From Gyromitra esculenta (Eukaryota; Ascomycota; Pezizomycetes; Pezizales; Discinaceae), in assembly GCA_038503075.1 (NCBI GenBank), contig JBCAML010000008.1, positions 62,001 through 126,000 on the forward strand: DNA of 64,000 nucleotides. Direction: 5' to 3'. The notes below the pieces were generated by a model that ran no database searches, was not told the DNA's origin, and saw nothing but the letters and a program-made list of their open reading frames with translations. The position numbers were made by a program, and so were the translations under genes. Numbering within the stretch: the first letter of the stretch is position 1; each line of letters starts with the position of its first letter. Below, piece by piece: positions 23,452-33,974 of this stretch.

Positions 23452-23643
23452 ATGATTATCTTTCTGTTGATCGGGGGCTTTGTGTCCAGTACTAGTGCAT
23501 TCCAAACCCAAGAAGAACTTGATCTTCAGACAGAGTTTGCGCAACACATGCCTTGCAGCAAAAGGAGGCTTGGTCAATTGACTCGAACATGCCTGTTCGG
23601 GCCACCCAGGTATGAGAACGAGGCCCCGAGGGTATTCATGTAG
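23452..23643 (+). CDS. Possible small secreted protein, unknown
   Basis: A 63-aa frame from an ATG at 23452 begins with a signal-peptide-like stretch (MIIFLLIGGFVSSTSA) and has two cysteines in the mature part (MPCSKRR and TCLFGPP). It has no homologue I recognise and could be chance. It lies in the intergenic region upstream of the Net1/Dnt1-like gene on the opposite strand. Confidence 0.22.
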   Translation: MIIFLLIGGFVSSTSAFQTQEELDLQTEFAQHMPCSKRRLGQLTRTCLFGPPRYENEAPRVFM

Positions 23644-24292
23644 CCAACAGCGCTATTGCTTGAACCAAGCTTAGTTCACCGTACTGTGGGAGATGCTATA
23701 AAAACTTGGGTCAAGGCAAGATTCCGCAAGTATAGTAACATCTCAAAGGGGAAAATGTTATACCTGCAATCAAGAAAGTAGCCAATCAAAGACATCTAGA
23801 CGGTTCACCATTCCAATCACAACAGCGAGTGACGAATCGTGATGGTGACCTTACTTGAGGCTCTAGTGAACGAAGTCAGGCAGAGACAAGCTAGGGTGGT
23901 AGACTGCAAACCCTCTGCAATCAAGCAATTGAAATTAACTAGATTGCAATAAAAGCACCTAGAGAATAATGTGTGTGTAGATCTCATTAACATACGTGGG
24001 ATATTCCTGTCGTGCATCTTTCAGTGGGTAAGGAACCACGTTTCGATATCAAGTATTCCAGTTCTCGGGAACCCTTGGACTTGTTACCTCTGTGCTTCCC
24101 GGCCCGGGAGTATATAACTTGACTAAAATTTCAAGGAACCTGCCTGTTTAAAAAAGCCCCGCAGAACCTACACCATCCCTAAAAATAGCCAACAAATCGA
24201 AAAATATGTTCATGAACGCCGCTGAAAACAAACGCGGACACCAAGTATATACAATAGTCCCCCAAACAACCCGAACAAAATCTTCGAGCAGA
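23644..24292. other. Intergenic, no supported gene
   Basis: About 650 bp with no convincing coding frame, RNA gene or repeat. Confidence 0.5.
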
Positions 24293-26556
24293 CTATTGAA
24301 CCTCAACCGTAGTACCATCTAGAACTTTCAGCTTATCCATTGCAGCCCCAACAACCAGCTCCACGGCCGCGAAATCACCCTCGATCACATCGATTCGCTT
24401 CTGAAGATCTTCGCTTGCTTTTTGATCCGCACTGATTTTCGCCTTCTGCAAGAAACTAAATACTTCCTTCTCACTGTGAGCCACCCCTGCTTCCGCAAGC
24501 GCCACCTCTTTCACTCCTTCATTTTCCAGTAATGATCCCTGATAGTATATCATAAAGAATCTGATAGCTCTTTCTCTAAGATCCTTCAAGACCTTGTGGT
24601 CATGCGTAATTTCGCGTCTCAGCAGGACTAAATCGGGGTTTGGGGAGGATAGTTCGGCCGAGAGTTCGTTGATCATCGTCGTTAGTTCGTTAGTGTATGT
24701 AAGTTCTTCATCAAGACCCCTATTTATTCCTTCGTCATTGATTATTCGTCTGAGATCCATCGTGCGCTGGAGCTTCTCCTGCGCGAATTTGAGGATACTG
24801 TTTATCTCGACCATTAGCATTTTCAAACAAACTAGTGCCAGACATGGTACTGCTCCCTCGTATCCCAAAAGCCAGAGTAACAGGTTCGGTGATGCATACG
24901 TTTTCCTCTCTTCCTCCCCAAAATGTTTATCCATAGCCTTTAATTTCGTCATATCCTCTTTTGCAAATAGCAACCGACTCACCATACTCTTCTGCCTATG
25001 ATCTCTCTCCAAAGTCACAGCCAATACCTTTGCATATCTCTCCTCAATATGATTCTTTAGCCCCAACAAAGCCTCCAACATCTCAGCCAGTTCCATCCCG
25101 CCCGTTTTCAACCACCTATTCTTCCCCGCAACCGCGTTTGATGCATTCCTCATGATACCATGATACTCCTCCATCAACTCCCTGATCTCCTCCTGAAGTC
25201 GATCGTTCACTTTCATAAACACATCCAAGCAATACGTCCGATACTCCTCTTCCTCTTCCTTATTTTTCTTATCCAGTTCATTAGATTCAAACTCTCTATC
25301 CATATCCCTGAGCTCCGCGTATCGAATCTCCTGTGTCTCAAATAACAGTTTCGAATCTTGATCATGCTTCTCTCGCCTGATACCCCGTTCCTCATCCAAC
25401 TTAAGCCATCGCTTCTTCGACGACTCATTATAGAGATGATTAATTTCACTAATGAAGTCAAAATCCTCATCCAGTTCCTCTATTGTCTTCCTAACATCTT
25501 CCGGTGCTTTTATTGGTACCTGTGCTTGCTGGAACTGAGCTCTAGGAGTTGAAAACACAGAATTTTGTGGTTGCGATGGGGAGGATGAGGAGGATGGTTC
25601 GGCCTGCGTCAATACTGCCCCGTTGACGGGGATCTGGGATTTTCGGATATTTCCGCCAGGAGTTAGAGGCGAAACAGGAGAAGGTGTTTCCCATGGAGAG
25701 TGATGGTAGGGGATTGAGCCGAGACTCCTGGGATGTTTAAATTACTACCTGCACTATGAATTTTAGGACCTTGAAGGGATAATACTGTTTTCGTTGTTTC
25801 CCTTTCCCTTGATTCTGTTGATGAGCCAAACGGCCCTCAGAAGCTTCACCAATTCCATCCAGGCCGTTCGGCAGGTTTAGAGGTTGCAACTTTGGGGTCG
25901 AGCAAAATCGGATCGAGGCGTTGCTGAGGTATCTCTGTAGGAGGACCTTATCGCGGTGTCTTCCCACGGCGGTATCGACATCTCCGTTCTTCGTCAACAT
26001 GTCGCTAATCCCTTGCACAGTTTTCTCGATCCTATCCGCTGTATCTTTCACTGACGAAGATTCATTACTACCCAAACCGTCAGCATCACTCCTCACCACA
26101 TCGAGCTATATCGCTTACTCACTGTGAGGATAGCAATAGTGTTATCGTTAACGTTGCTTTATGCGCCTCCAATTGCGCCCTCAGTGCCGTAACCTCCTTT
26201 TCCTGGAACGTCCAACTCCACATTTTCCACTTCCTATTCAAATACGTAGCCCCCCTATGAATCTCATGCGCCTTAACCAACATCTGTAATTGTCGAAGTT
26301 TATCCATACAGCTATTCAGAACACTCCGGAAGTCCACCAATAGCTCACGATGGCTATGGAGGCCAGTATCTTTAGCGAAGACGATCTGAAGCTGTCCAAG
26401 GACAGCGCGTAGCCCACTGAGCTCTTGAGCTAGATCCCGGATATCGCGAGGCGCAGATCTGGCATTATCGATAAACTGGTAGAGCTGGATAGATATCTGT
26501 GCACCTAAGGTCATAAGACTAGTTATCGAAGAAGAGAGAGCCATAACATCAGCCAT
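24293..26556 (-). CDS. STAND-type (PigL_N-like) N domain spliced to a long coiled-coil region, gene C
   Basis: Predicted 697-aa protein. Exons are 26556-26123, 26067-25749 and 25633-24293. Intron 1 (26122-26068, 55 bp, GTGAGT..TAG with CTGACG) is clear. Intron 2 (25748-25634, 115 bp, GTAGTA..CAG with CTAAC) is weaker but phase-matched. Residues 1-144 are the helical domain (APRDIRDLAQELSGLRAVL, then a closing LEAHKATLTITLLLSS), as in genes A and B with the same intron position. Exon 2 carries LLQRYLSNA, shared with gene A. Exon 3 encodes about 447 residues of charged helices (for example ELRDMDREFESNELDKKNK) with a hydrophobic stretch LLLWLLGYEGAVPCLALVCL. Exon 3 has no ATG before residue ~103 of its open frame and a stop just upstream, so it needs an upstream exon. 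If intron 2 is wrong, exons 1-2 alone would give about 253 aa. Confidence 0.55.
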
Positions 26557-28272
26557 GGTGTTGATAGACAGGTAAATAGAATGAGATCGATACTTTCGAG
26601 AAAGATTGAAACCTACCCACCTCATCCAACGCCCCGCGCCGTTTCCGTACTGCATAAGAACGGGGAAAACTGCATTGCCAATCCTGGCACAATTCTGGTG
26701 GAGCCTCCCTTCGGTTACATGAAGGATGCAGCACTGACGTGGATTCCCTGCCATATCGATGAGTCAAGCACCATTTGGTTTTCTGGGCCGGGCGTCTAAA
26801 TCCAAACCACCCAAGCAAATTTAAGCAACCACCACCAAAATCACGAAAAAAGCCCCCTCCATAGTTCTTCTAGCCGAAGACAACAACCACTACAGAGATA
26901 AGGGTAAGAAATCCTTTCTAATCATAGAATTCTCGAGAGATCATTCCAGTAAAGAGAGACTTTTAATTCGATGTCCCATGAGCAGGTACGAAATTTGTTG
27001 TTTGATAGCCCAATAAATTACCGTGTATATCACTAGCGTCATTGGGGCTTGGCCAGATCGATGATCGTTGAGTCTAAACCAGTTAAAACAGGCACCAGTG
27101 GCCGAAGGGTCCGTGGTACTAAACAGTGGGTTTTGGGTTAAACAGAGTGATACCCCATGAATGCATCTTTGTCAGCCCAACGGGATTTTTACGTGATATA
27201 TTCGACGATAGGTACATGTAGTGTACCTATCAACCTTAAAGAACTCTCCCGTTTTTACCAACCTTGTGATCGCATCCCGGTGAGTTGACTACAGCTCGGT
27301 CTCTTTACATGAGGCAAAAGGAAGTTGCGCATACGAGCCAGCCCCTCGGGCCCAAACCGTGACCAACCAGAATGATAATCGGTCGAAATTCCTGCTGCAG
27401 CCAATAGGAATTCAATTTCGCTATTTGCAGTCTCGGGCACCTATAGTCGCCCCTTGCGACGATCATGAGTTAACGAATAGGACTCCTCCATTCGTAAAGA
27501 TGAAAAGCGGGACCCCGTTACTCTGTCAACACCACGCGGGTACATGGAAGCAATATGTGGAGCAGAAGCATTTATTTATATACGAATCGCCGATTGGCGA
27601 GAAAATTTCGCCACTTTGTATCTGAACGCCAAGATCGAGTGAGGGAATATGATAGTGCTACACGTACCAAATGGAACGTGAGGTATAAAGGAAGATGTGC
27701 TTCTATAAAAAAGGGGTTACCAGTCATTCTGGCTAGGCGTCTATTTTATATGCATAAAACAAAACCTTCGACCAAGCGGAAGACATCCCGTCGTCTGGAG
27801 GCCCCGGACTTGAATGCTAAATAATCCAGAAGCAAGCTTCCAACCCGTGTGCTCAAGCAAGAATAAATAATATTCTGAATAGCTACCAGAAGTTACTAAA
27901 GTGACTGGGGGTTTTTTAGGCTATCTTGGCGGATGAAAACTTTTACCCAAGTCCCAAGTGACATTCTTCGGTATAGTAGTTCGCTATTAAATTCCAAGTC
28001 CATCACTGAAAGTTTTGGATTGTGGTCATGGGAATCAAAGTGATCAAGTGTGTGTGCTGTGTAGTGAAAGGTTGCTGTGAAGTGAAGGTTCCTGAAAAAA
28101 AAATTGTAAATTTGGTAGCTAAACGATCTGTGGACTTTCCTGGGGTCTACAGATCGCTTGTTTGAAATCAGGCTATTCCTCTCAGATCGTGGTCTGGCGG
28201 CCCCTAGACTGGGTCTGATGCCTTCGGAATATCGACGGGATGTCATCCAGTCGTAGGCGATATCAAGTCGCG
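26557..28272. other. Gene-poor stretch
   Basis: No supported gene. Only short frames are present, none with a recognised domain. The first part is the leader and promoter of gene C; the rest grades into repeat-bearing DNA. Confidence 0.5.
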
Positions 28273-28453
28273 TACCGTAGTATTTGATGAAATTTGTTCC
28301 GGCACTAGTAGGTAAGACATGCATATAATCTGTTAATACTCTACGTTTATGATGCCGCTGGGGGGTTTCTGGTGGAAAATCATGGAGAGTTAACATGTCC
28401 TATGCGTGTCTTACCTACTAGCGCTGGAACGAATTTCGCCAAATACTACGGTA
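28273..28453. repeat. Inverted repeat with transition-only mismatches
   Basis: Arms 28273-28324 and 28402-28453 (52 bp each, about 77 bp apart) are inverted copies beginning TACCGTAGTATTTG. Of 52 positions, about six differ and all are C/T or A/G transitions. That pattern fits RIP-type (C to T) decay of a once-perfect hairpin or of paired element ends. No coding content. Confidence 0.65.
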
Positions 28454-28541
28454 TTTTTCTTACGGGGATCGTCCCCCAGGTAACGGGCTAGGCCTGGCAG
28501 CGAGACTACTACGCACGCTTTTTTAAAGTACTGTCGATATA

Positions 28542-29242
28542 CTCGGGTCAGGGGCGAAGTATTGGGACTTACTAGGGTGTCACGGATCTGAGCGATCACA
28601 GCATCACTCTGTTGAGCGAACGTTTACAATACCATGTCCAACAGGGGGGGTAAGTTTGTTATACCATGACATACCATGTCAACGAAACTTGGACCGCCTA
28701 CAAGCCACAACACCGTACATACACACCACACACACCTAGAGAATACATGTCAAAAAAAGCTCGCTTCTTGGGGCCTACTAGATACTGCCTTTCTGCTAAA
28801 TTATTGGTTTAATGGTTCGGGTTAGGGTTTATTTGGTTCGGGTTAGGAGGTTCGGGTTAGGGGGTTTTGGTTTAGAAGGATTCGGGTTAGGCGGATTAGG
28901 GTTAGGAGTGTTAGGGTCAGGGGGGGTTTAGGGGGGAACCCCCCCTCTTTAGAATATTTTAAATAACTAGAGCAGTATGATTTTTCCTCAGTGGATAAAG
29001 CGAAGTTTTTTACATGTATTCCTTAGTGTATGTATTGGTGTTGTGGCTGGTAGGCGGTCCAAGTTTCGTTGACATGGTATGTCATGGTATAACAAACTTA
29101 CCCCCCCTGTTGGACATGGTATTGTAAACGTTCGCTCCACTCTGTTGTTTTCGCCGCTCCCTACTGTATTTCGCAATATTTCGCTACGCCAGGGCGTTGT
29201 TCTCCTTTCCAGGGTGTCCCAATACTTCACCCCTGACCCGAG
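28542..29242. mobile_element. 701-bp inverted-repeat element carrying a telomere-like array
   Basis: The outer termini are 28542-28568 and 29216-29242; both start CTCGGGTCAGGGG and read (C/T)GAAGTATTGGGAC. Inner arms 28614-28724 and 29026-29137 are about 110 bp and nearly identical in inverted orientation, both containing a run of seven G or C. The spacer holds degenerate TTAGGG-type repeats (28815-28940) and a GGGGGGAACCCCCC hairpin. There is no coding frame, so it is non-autonomous. The same 12-bp terminus occurs on the 156-bp element at 33819-33974, which suggests one transposon family. Flanking bases are TA on the left and TG on the right, so a target duplication is not certain. Confidence 0.7.
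28815..28940 (+). repeat. Degenerate interstitial telomere-like (TTAGGG) repeats
   Basis: About seven units of the type GGGTTAGG are spaced irregularly (TTCGGGTTAGGG, TTCGGGTTAGGAGG, GATTAGGGTTAGGAG, TGTTAGGGTCAGGG). They all read TTAGGG on the plus strand, the vertebrate/fungal telomere repeat. The array ends in G runs and a GGGGGGAACCCCCC hairpin. It lies between the arms of the inverted-repeat element at 28542-29242. Confidence 0.75.
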
Positions 29243-32200
29243 TGCTGAAGAAACAAGGGTCCTTATAGGTGCGTTAGAATACCGTATTCAGAGTCCCTCC
29301 GCTCGCGGTCTTTCACTGCTAACCTTAGTGCGAATCGGCTAACTCGGTATTGATACTCTACACTGCCACCGTTAGTACGACTTCGCTTATACCATCTTTA
29401 ACGATATCTCCTGAAGAACGATTAAGGCCCCTAAAATTTTAGCCGGTATCAAGGTAAACCAGTGAAGGTTATATGTACATGTATGTATGTATGTGCTCAC
29501 CATAAACCTTGAGGTTGTTTTTTTTCTTCATTAATACCGTTGGAACCAATTCAATCATATGACGTACTTCTTCAGACGCAGAGTGGTCTACTTCCCTCCC
29601 GTTCCTAATTTCTCATCAATTAGCCAGGCACCCTAGCCAACCACTCCAGCTCCCGCACTACTCCAATGTCCTCGTTAATACCATGAAATTAGCTGAGCGA
29701 GAATTGTTGATTCGTGTTCAAAGTTACCTCTCCATTGGTAGTTGGTTACTGAGAACTCTCTCTGGGATGTTTAGTGCTGATATTGCTGAATATCTAGGTA
29801 GTTTCTCCACTGTACGTTTCGCTCCTTATAACCAGAAAGGTGAAAAATGTTAACATTGAAGATAAAGCCTTAAACAAGATCGTAGACTTCACGTAAACAT
29901 AAAACTAGCCATAACATCCATAACCATGTTAGAGCTAGAGGTTAACTTAAACGTGAGGCTATGCGCCAATCTCATTTTAAGCCTCCAACCAACACATCTA
30001 GACCAGACCATCAGCCGATATCTCGGTGACTACCAAACCATCTCCACGCCATCCCGAAATGCTTATCTCGAATCCTGAATCGATCGGACGAAATGGGAGT
30101 AAGTAAGTCGACATTAAGCGGTTTCTATAGGTGATTGCTGTTATTCAGGCTCGGGCTTACGAAGCAGAAAGCTTTATCTGGTAATGGTATGCTGTGTAAC
30201 AATGGCCGTCATAGCCAGTCACTCGTCCGCAATTTGTATTGTCCAAAAAAGCTCTTCCTTAAGGTGGCTTTAAGCTGAAGGCAGGTATAGTGCGTCCTTG
30301 CATAGATTGTTTTTAAGTACTTTGGAGTACTCGAAACAGAACTGGTTGAGTGGAGGTGTCGTTATCCTGGATCAGTTATTCCCCTAAAGCGAAGTCATTT
30401 GACTTGTGGAGGAAGGATTATGTGACGCAACACTTCCAGCGACACGGGCTTCAATAATGGATGGACGGGAAACGGGGTTGATACGATGATAGTGATATCA
30501 ACGCCAGGCCCGGGAAAAAAGTCTATCCGTTTCCCTTCACTGATATCTACCACTCTACTTCTAGATACCTCAACATTTCAACATTTGCATATACAAACCC
30601 TAAGCTGTGCCACCTACAATCCTACTCGGATCTCTCTCGTGATATTATTTCAGAACCATGTCAGAGATCCGTACAGTACTTCAAATGAGCCTAAGTCAAA
30701 CAGCTGGGGGATGTACGGCAAAGAGCTTCCGCGTATAGGGAGCTGCTTGCAAATCGGGATCATAGTTATAGACTTTTTAGCTGAAGATGGGTGGGGCTCG
30801 CATTCGGCTTGGGACTATTACTCTCTTTAGCGGACTCCTTGATTCTTCTGCTCTTGATTGGTGGGTCATACGTTTACAAAATCAGCGAATTCGAACTCGT
30901 TTAGCTTCTGTTATGGCGCGCGTACTCTTAAATGCAGACCACGGTTTCAAACCATTATTCCGACACCCACAACCAGCCGAACTGTCCAAGGAAAACTAAC
31001 GAGTCTAGAATTATAGTAATGAAGCTCTTTAACTTTCTACAAGGCGTAAAAATCAGTAGCTGTGGCGGAGTAAACCCTCGCTTTTGGCTGTAAAAAGCGC
31101 AAAGTGAAACCTTCTGAAATTCACCATGTTTGTGACAGAATATATGCAAGGGGATATTATGCTATACGACTCTTTAGGGAATATATGAGTTTTAGTAGCA
31201 AAGATTCAATGGGAGATATCTCAAGAAAGGCTATATATGTAGATAGCATGGTGGAAAGAGTCTAGTATGAGAGGGATGCTGTGAGGTGCTTGGCATACTT
31301 GGTAAGACAGAGGCGTTCCACATTCAGATTTGACTGGTCGACGTCCAAGAGTACGTGCGCCATACCTTTCCCAGACCTCATAACTCTACTCCTTCGTTCT
31401 ATAATTTTCCGTCCCACCAGTAATTAAAATTAGTAATATACCTTTCGATTTTCGTGAGCCTAAAACTACATGTAGTGTCGCGAAATGAACCCACATGGCC
31501 TAAAGCTAAGCGACCAATCCAAGACCTCCTTCCTCTGTCATCTTCGTCCTTATACATATCACGCTTTTTTCTTATAGATTTATGGTACTCAAGGCTATGA
31601 TTTGCCAGTTTTTATGATGCCTCTCTAATTCTTCCGTCGTGCAAAACACTCTAGTTAACTAGATTGGTTGCGGATCGCACCATTTACTACATGGCGTAGC
31701 GTTTGCTCCAGCAACTCTCCTTAAGCTTCGCTCTAGCGTTCTAATGATTGAGCTATGATATCATTACATATACTGTGGTCACTATTTACACTTCGATATT
31801 CTACCCGCTGGCGCTTTATAGGTACCTTGGTGTTCATTTCTAGAAATTAACACGAAATCGAATTGAATAAACTCCTTCTCACATCGCCGAAAAAGACAAT
31901 GATTACATAAGGCGTCTCAAACCATAAACTCCACAATCATCTTAAAGAGGCAATATTGGCAATCTTTTCCGAATTGTGCACACAGTGACTACATTAATGT
32001 TTCTACAAAGTGGAAGCTAAAAGAAGTCAGCTCTTACGCAACTTACATCAACCTGCGTCATCCTAGCTTCCACAGAGCGAGTCCCCCTTTTCTGAACATA
32101 GATTTAGTTCATGGAAACAGCTTCCGGATAACATGAGCGTAAGTATTATCATTTTATGACGTTGCCTACGAGAAGGTTATAATACCTAAAGTAGAGAACG

Positions 32201-32243
32201 ATTCCTTCGAAGAATAAAGACTCCGTTTCAAAGTTCCTTCAAT
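29243..32243. other. Gene-poor, probably decayed DNA
   Basis: Three kb without a supported gene, RNA or clear repeat. Composition is AT-rich with many stops in all frames, as expected of old transposon DNA altered by RIP, but I see no transposase or reverse-transcriptase motif. The last 100 bp are the leader of the HVA1-type gene. Confidence 0.45.
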
Positions 32244-32701
32244 ATGAGTGCCATTCAACGACAATTCTTCAGACAGCTCACGCGAGTTTCTCAACCTTTC
32301 AGAATAACACCAACGCAGATCAGATACTTCCGCATTTCCTCCATTATGGAACACAAATTCAAGGAAGGCCAGAGGGTTGAGTACCACCCAATCGGAGGTT
32401 TGTACTCACCGTATCAGGATATTCTAACAGAGTACATGGATTGATAAATTTTTGTGTTGGCATTCCAGGTTCCACTGGTACCTCCACCAGCACTGGTAAA
32501 GTCGTGAGAGTCCTTACCGAGCCCGATACTGCCGGCTCTAGTGGCGTCACCGTGAAGGCATCCGAATCTGACCCTCGTTATGAGGTATTCCAATCTTTCC
32601 CGACGGAAGCATGTAATTTTTCTGATAGAACGTAGATTCAAAACGACAACACAGGTAAAACCGCCGCAGTCAAGGAGGGAAATATCGAACGCGTTCTTTA
32701 A
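32244..32701 (+). CDS. HVA1-type TUDOR-domain small protein with N-terminal extension
   Basis: Predicted 111-aa protein. Exons are 32244-32397, 32469-32584 and 32636-32701; introns of 71 and 51 bp have GTTTGT..CAG and GTATTC..TAG ends. The spliced C-terminal 77 residues read FKEGQRVEYHPIGG, then STSTGKVVRVLTEP, SDPRYE/IQNDNTGKTAAVKE and NIERVL. This is the HVA1 (hypervirulence-associated, TUDOR-fold) domain, found in many fungi and bacteria and not functionally characterised in detail. From the first ATG the domain is preceded by about 34 residues that are basic and free of acidic residues (SAIQRQFFRQLTRVSQPFR), which fits a mitochondrial targeting sequence. An internal ATG at 32346 would give the usual short form. 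The domain call is secure; the targeting is inferred. Confidence 0.82.
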
Positions 32702-33659
32702 GTTGAGGGGTTTCGTTATTTCGAACGAAATCGTGCACTGGTGTGTATGAACCAGAATGGAAACAGTATAATGTATACTAGTAGCATCGCACCAGTTAAT
32801 TATCAAAGGAATGGAAAGCTATGAAAGATCAAGATTCTCTCATTTACGTTCGAAACTGGCCAGTATATACGGAGTGTTTAACTGCATGAAATTATCGACG
32901 CCAGCAACGAGGACATATGAGAAAAAAACTGTCAAGCAAAGAAGAAAGTATTCTTCAATTGCGTATAACAAATTTAGTTAGTAGTAACAAGCAAACTTTC
33001 CTCCCAAAGTGAATTGATTATGGGGATGATTAAAACGCAGTAGTTAATACGTACGCCCAGCGCAAATGCACGCATATTAGCCTCAACTATTCTAGTTGGC
33101 TTCATCATAGTTTTATATGTCTATTCTATTACTAGAAGGTCTAAACGATTGAGCCTACGCGCAGGAGATTTTTGATTGCTGGATGGTTAGTGTAATAACC
33201 TCTATTCTGCTTGTACGCAGTGATACAGATCATTCGAGTGACATTAGACGATTGGATTTTTTACAAATCATTCTAGTAGCTATCAATACAACACTACATA
33301 TCATGTATACTAAATTGTCGCTTTTAGCGGCCTTCGAAAATAATGCTAGAAATAACATCCGATCCCTAAAACGGCTTTGCCGAAGCCATAGATTCTGGAT
33401 CTTAGAATTTGGTTTAGTAAGATTTTTTTTCCTGTGCTAGACCAGAGGCTAGGAAATTACTAGCAGTGTCGATAATGAGGAGAGGTATCGTCTAAACTCC
33501 TTTTTTATCAGTAATTCATGTAGATCCATGCTAGTTCACACGGAAAATCTTGTGCATACGGCAAACAATGTGGAATGCAGCAGCTCCACCTCATCAATTA
33601 GGACTTTGATGGAAACAAAAAATTAGTACTATAATGCAAAAAGCGAAACATGTCTCAAC
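32702..33659. other. Intergenic, no supported gene
   Basis: About 960 bp of AT-rich DNA with no convincing reading frame or repeat. Confidence 0.5.
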
Positions 33660-33731
33660 GACTGCGTGGCGCAACGGTAGCGCGTTCGACTCCAGATCGA
33701 AAGGCTGCGTGTTCAAATCACGTCGTGGTCA
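33660..33731 (+). tRNA. tRNA-Trp (anticodon CCA), intronless
   Basis: The 72-nt sequence folds as a cloverleaf. The acceptor stem GACTGCG pairs with CGTGGTC with discriminator A. The D arm is GCGC/GCGC, and the anticodon stem TTCGA/TCGAA encloses loop CTCCAGA with anticodon CCA. The T arm is GCGTG/CACGT with loop TTCAAAT. Box A (TGGCGCAACGG) and box B (GTTCAAATC) are present. T-rich DNA just after the 3' end (33737-33747) can serve as the RNA polymerase III terminator. No intron is present. Confidence 0.9.
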
Positions 33732-33747
33732 ATTACTTTTGTTTTTT
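33732..33747 (+). terminator. Pol III T-run terminator
   Basis: TTTT and TTTTTT runs begin within 6 nt of the tRNA-Trp 3' end on the coding strand. Confidence 0.6.
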
Positions 33748-33818
33748 GTATCGAAGCCTACCCCTGCTCCACCCTTTAACCGCACTCTATACTTACATAC
33801 ACCTACGTGCTACGGGTG

Positions 33819-33974
33819 CTCGGGTCAGGGAATAAGTACCTGAAGACTGGGGGAGGCAAAGCAGGGTGTTCGATTTGCTAGATCACACAGCGGCGGACCT
33901 TTGAGCATATTCTGTCCAATAAAAATCCTGGCTTGCGAGCACCTGGTTTTCAGGTGCTTATTCCCTGACCCGAG
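33819..33974. mobile_element. 156-bp MITE-like element
   Basis: The termini 33819-33844 and 33949-33974 are inverted copies matching at 25 of 26 positions, beginning CTCGGGTCAGGGAATAAG. The first 12 bases equal the ends of the 701-bp element at 28542-29242. The interior is 104 bp and non-coding. It lies 87 bp downstream of the tRNA-Trp gene. No unambiguous target duplication is visible (TG on the left, TA on the right). Confidence 0.7.

Noticed and set aside
24293..25612. Coiled-coil frame as a separate gene
   Set aside because: Its apparent start is a TTG codon, and no ATG lies between the upstream in-frame stop and residue ~100. An upstream exon is required.
29243..30400. Possible rRNA or rDNA remnant
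   Set aside because: Some phrases looked rRNA-like, but no conserved rRNA block could be recognised on either strand.
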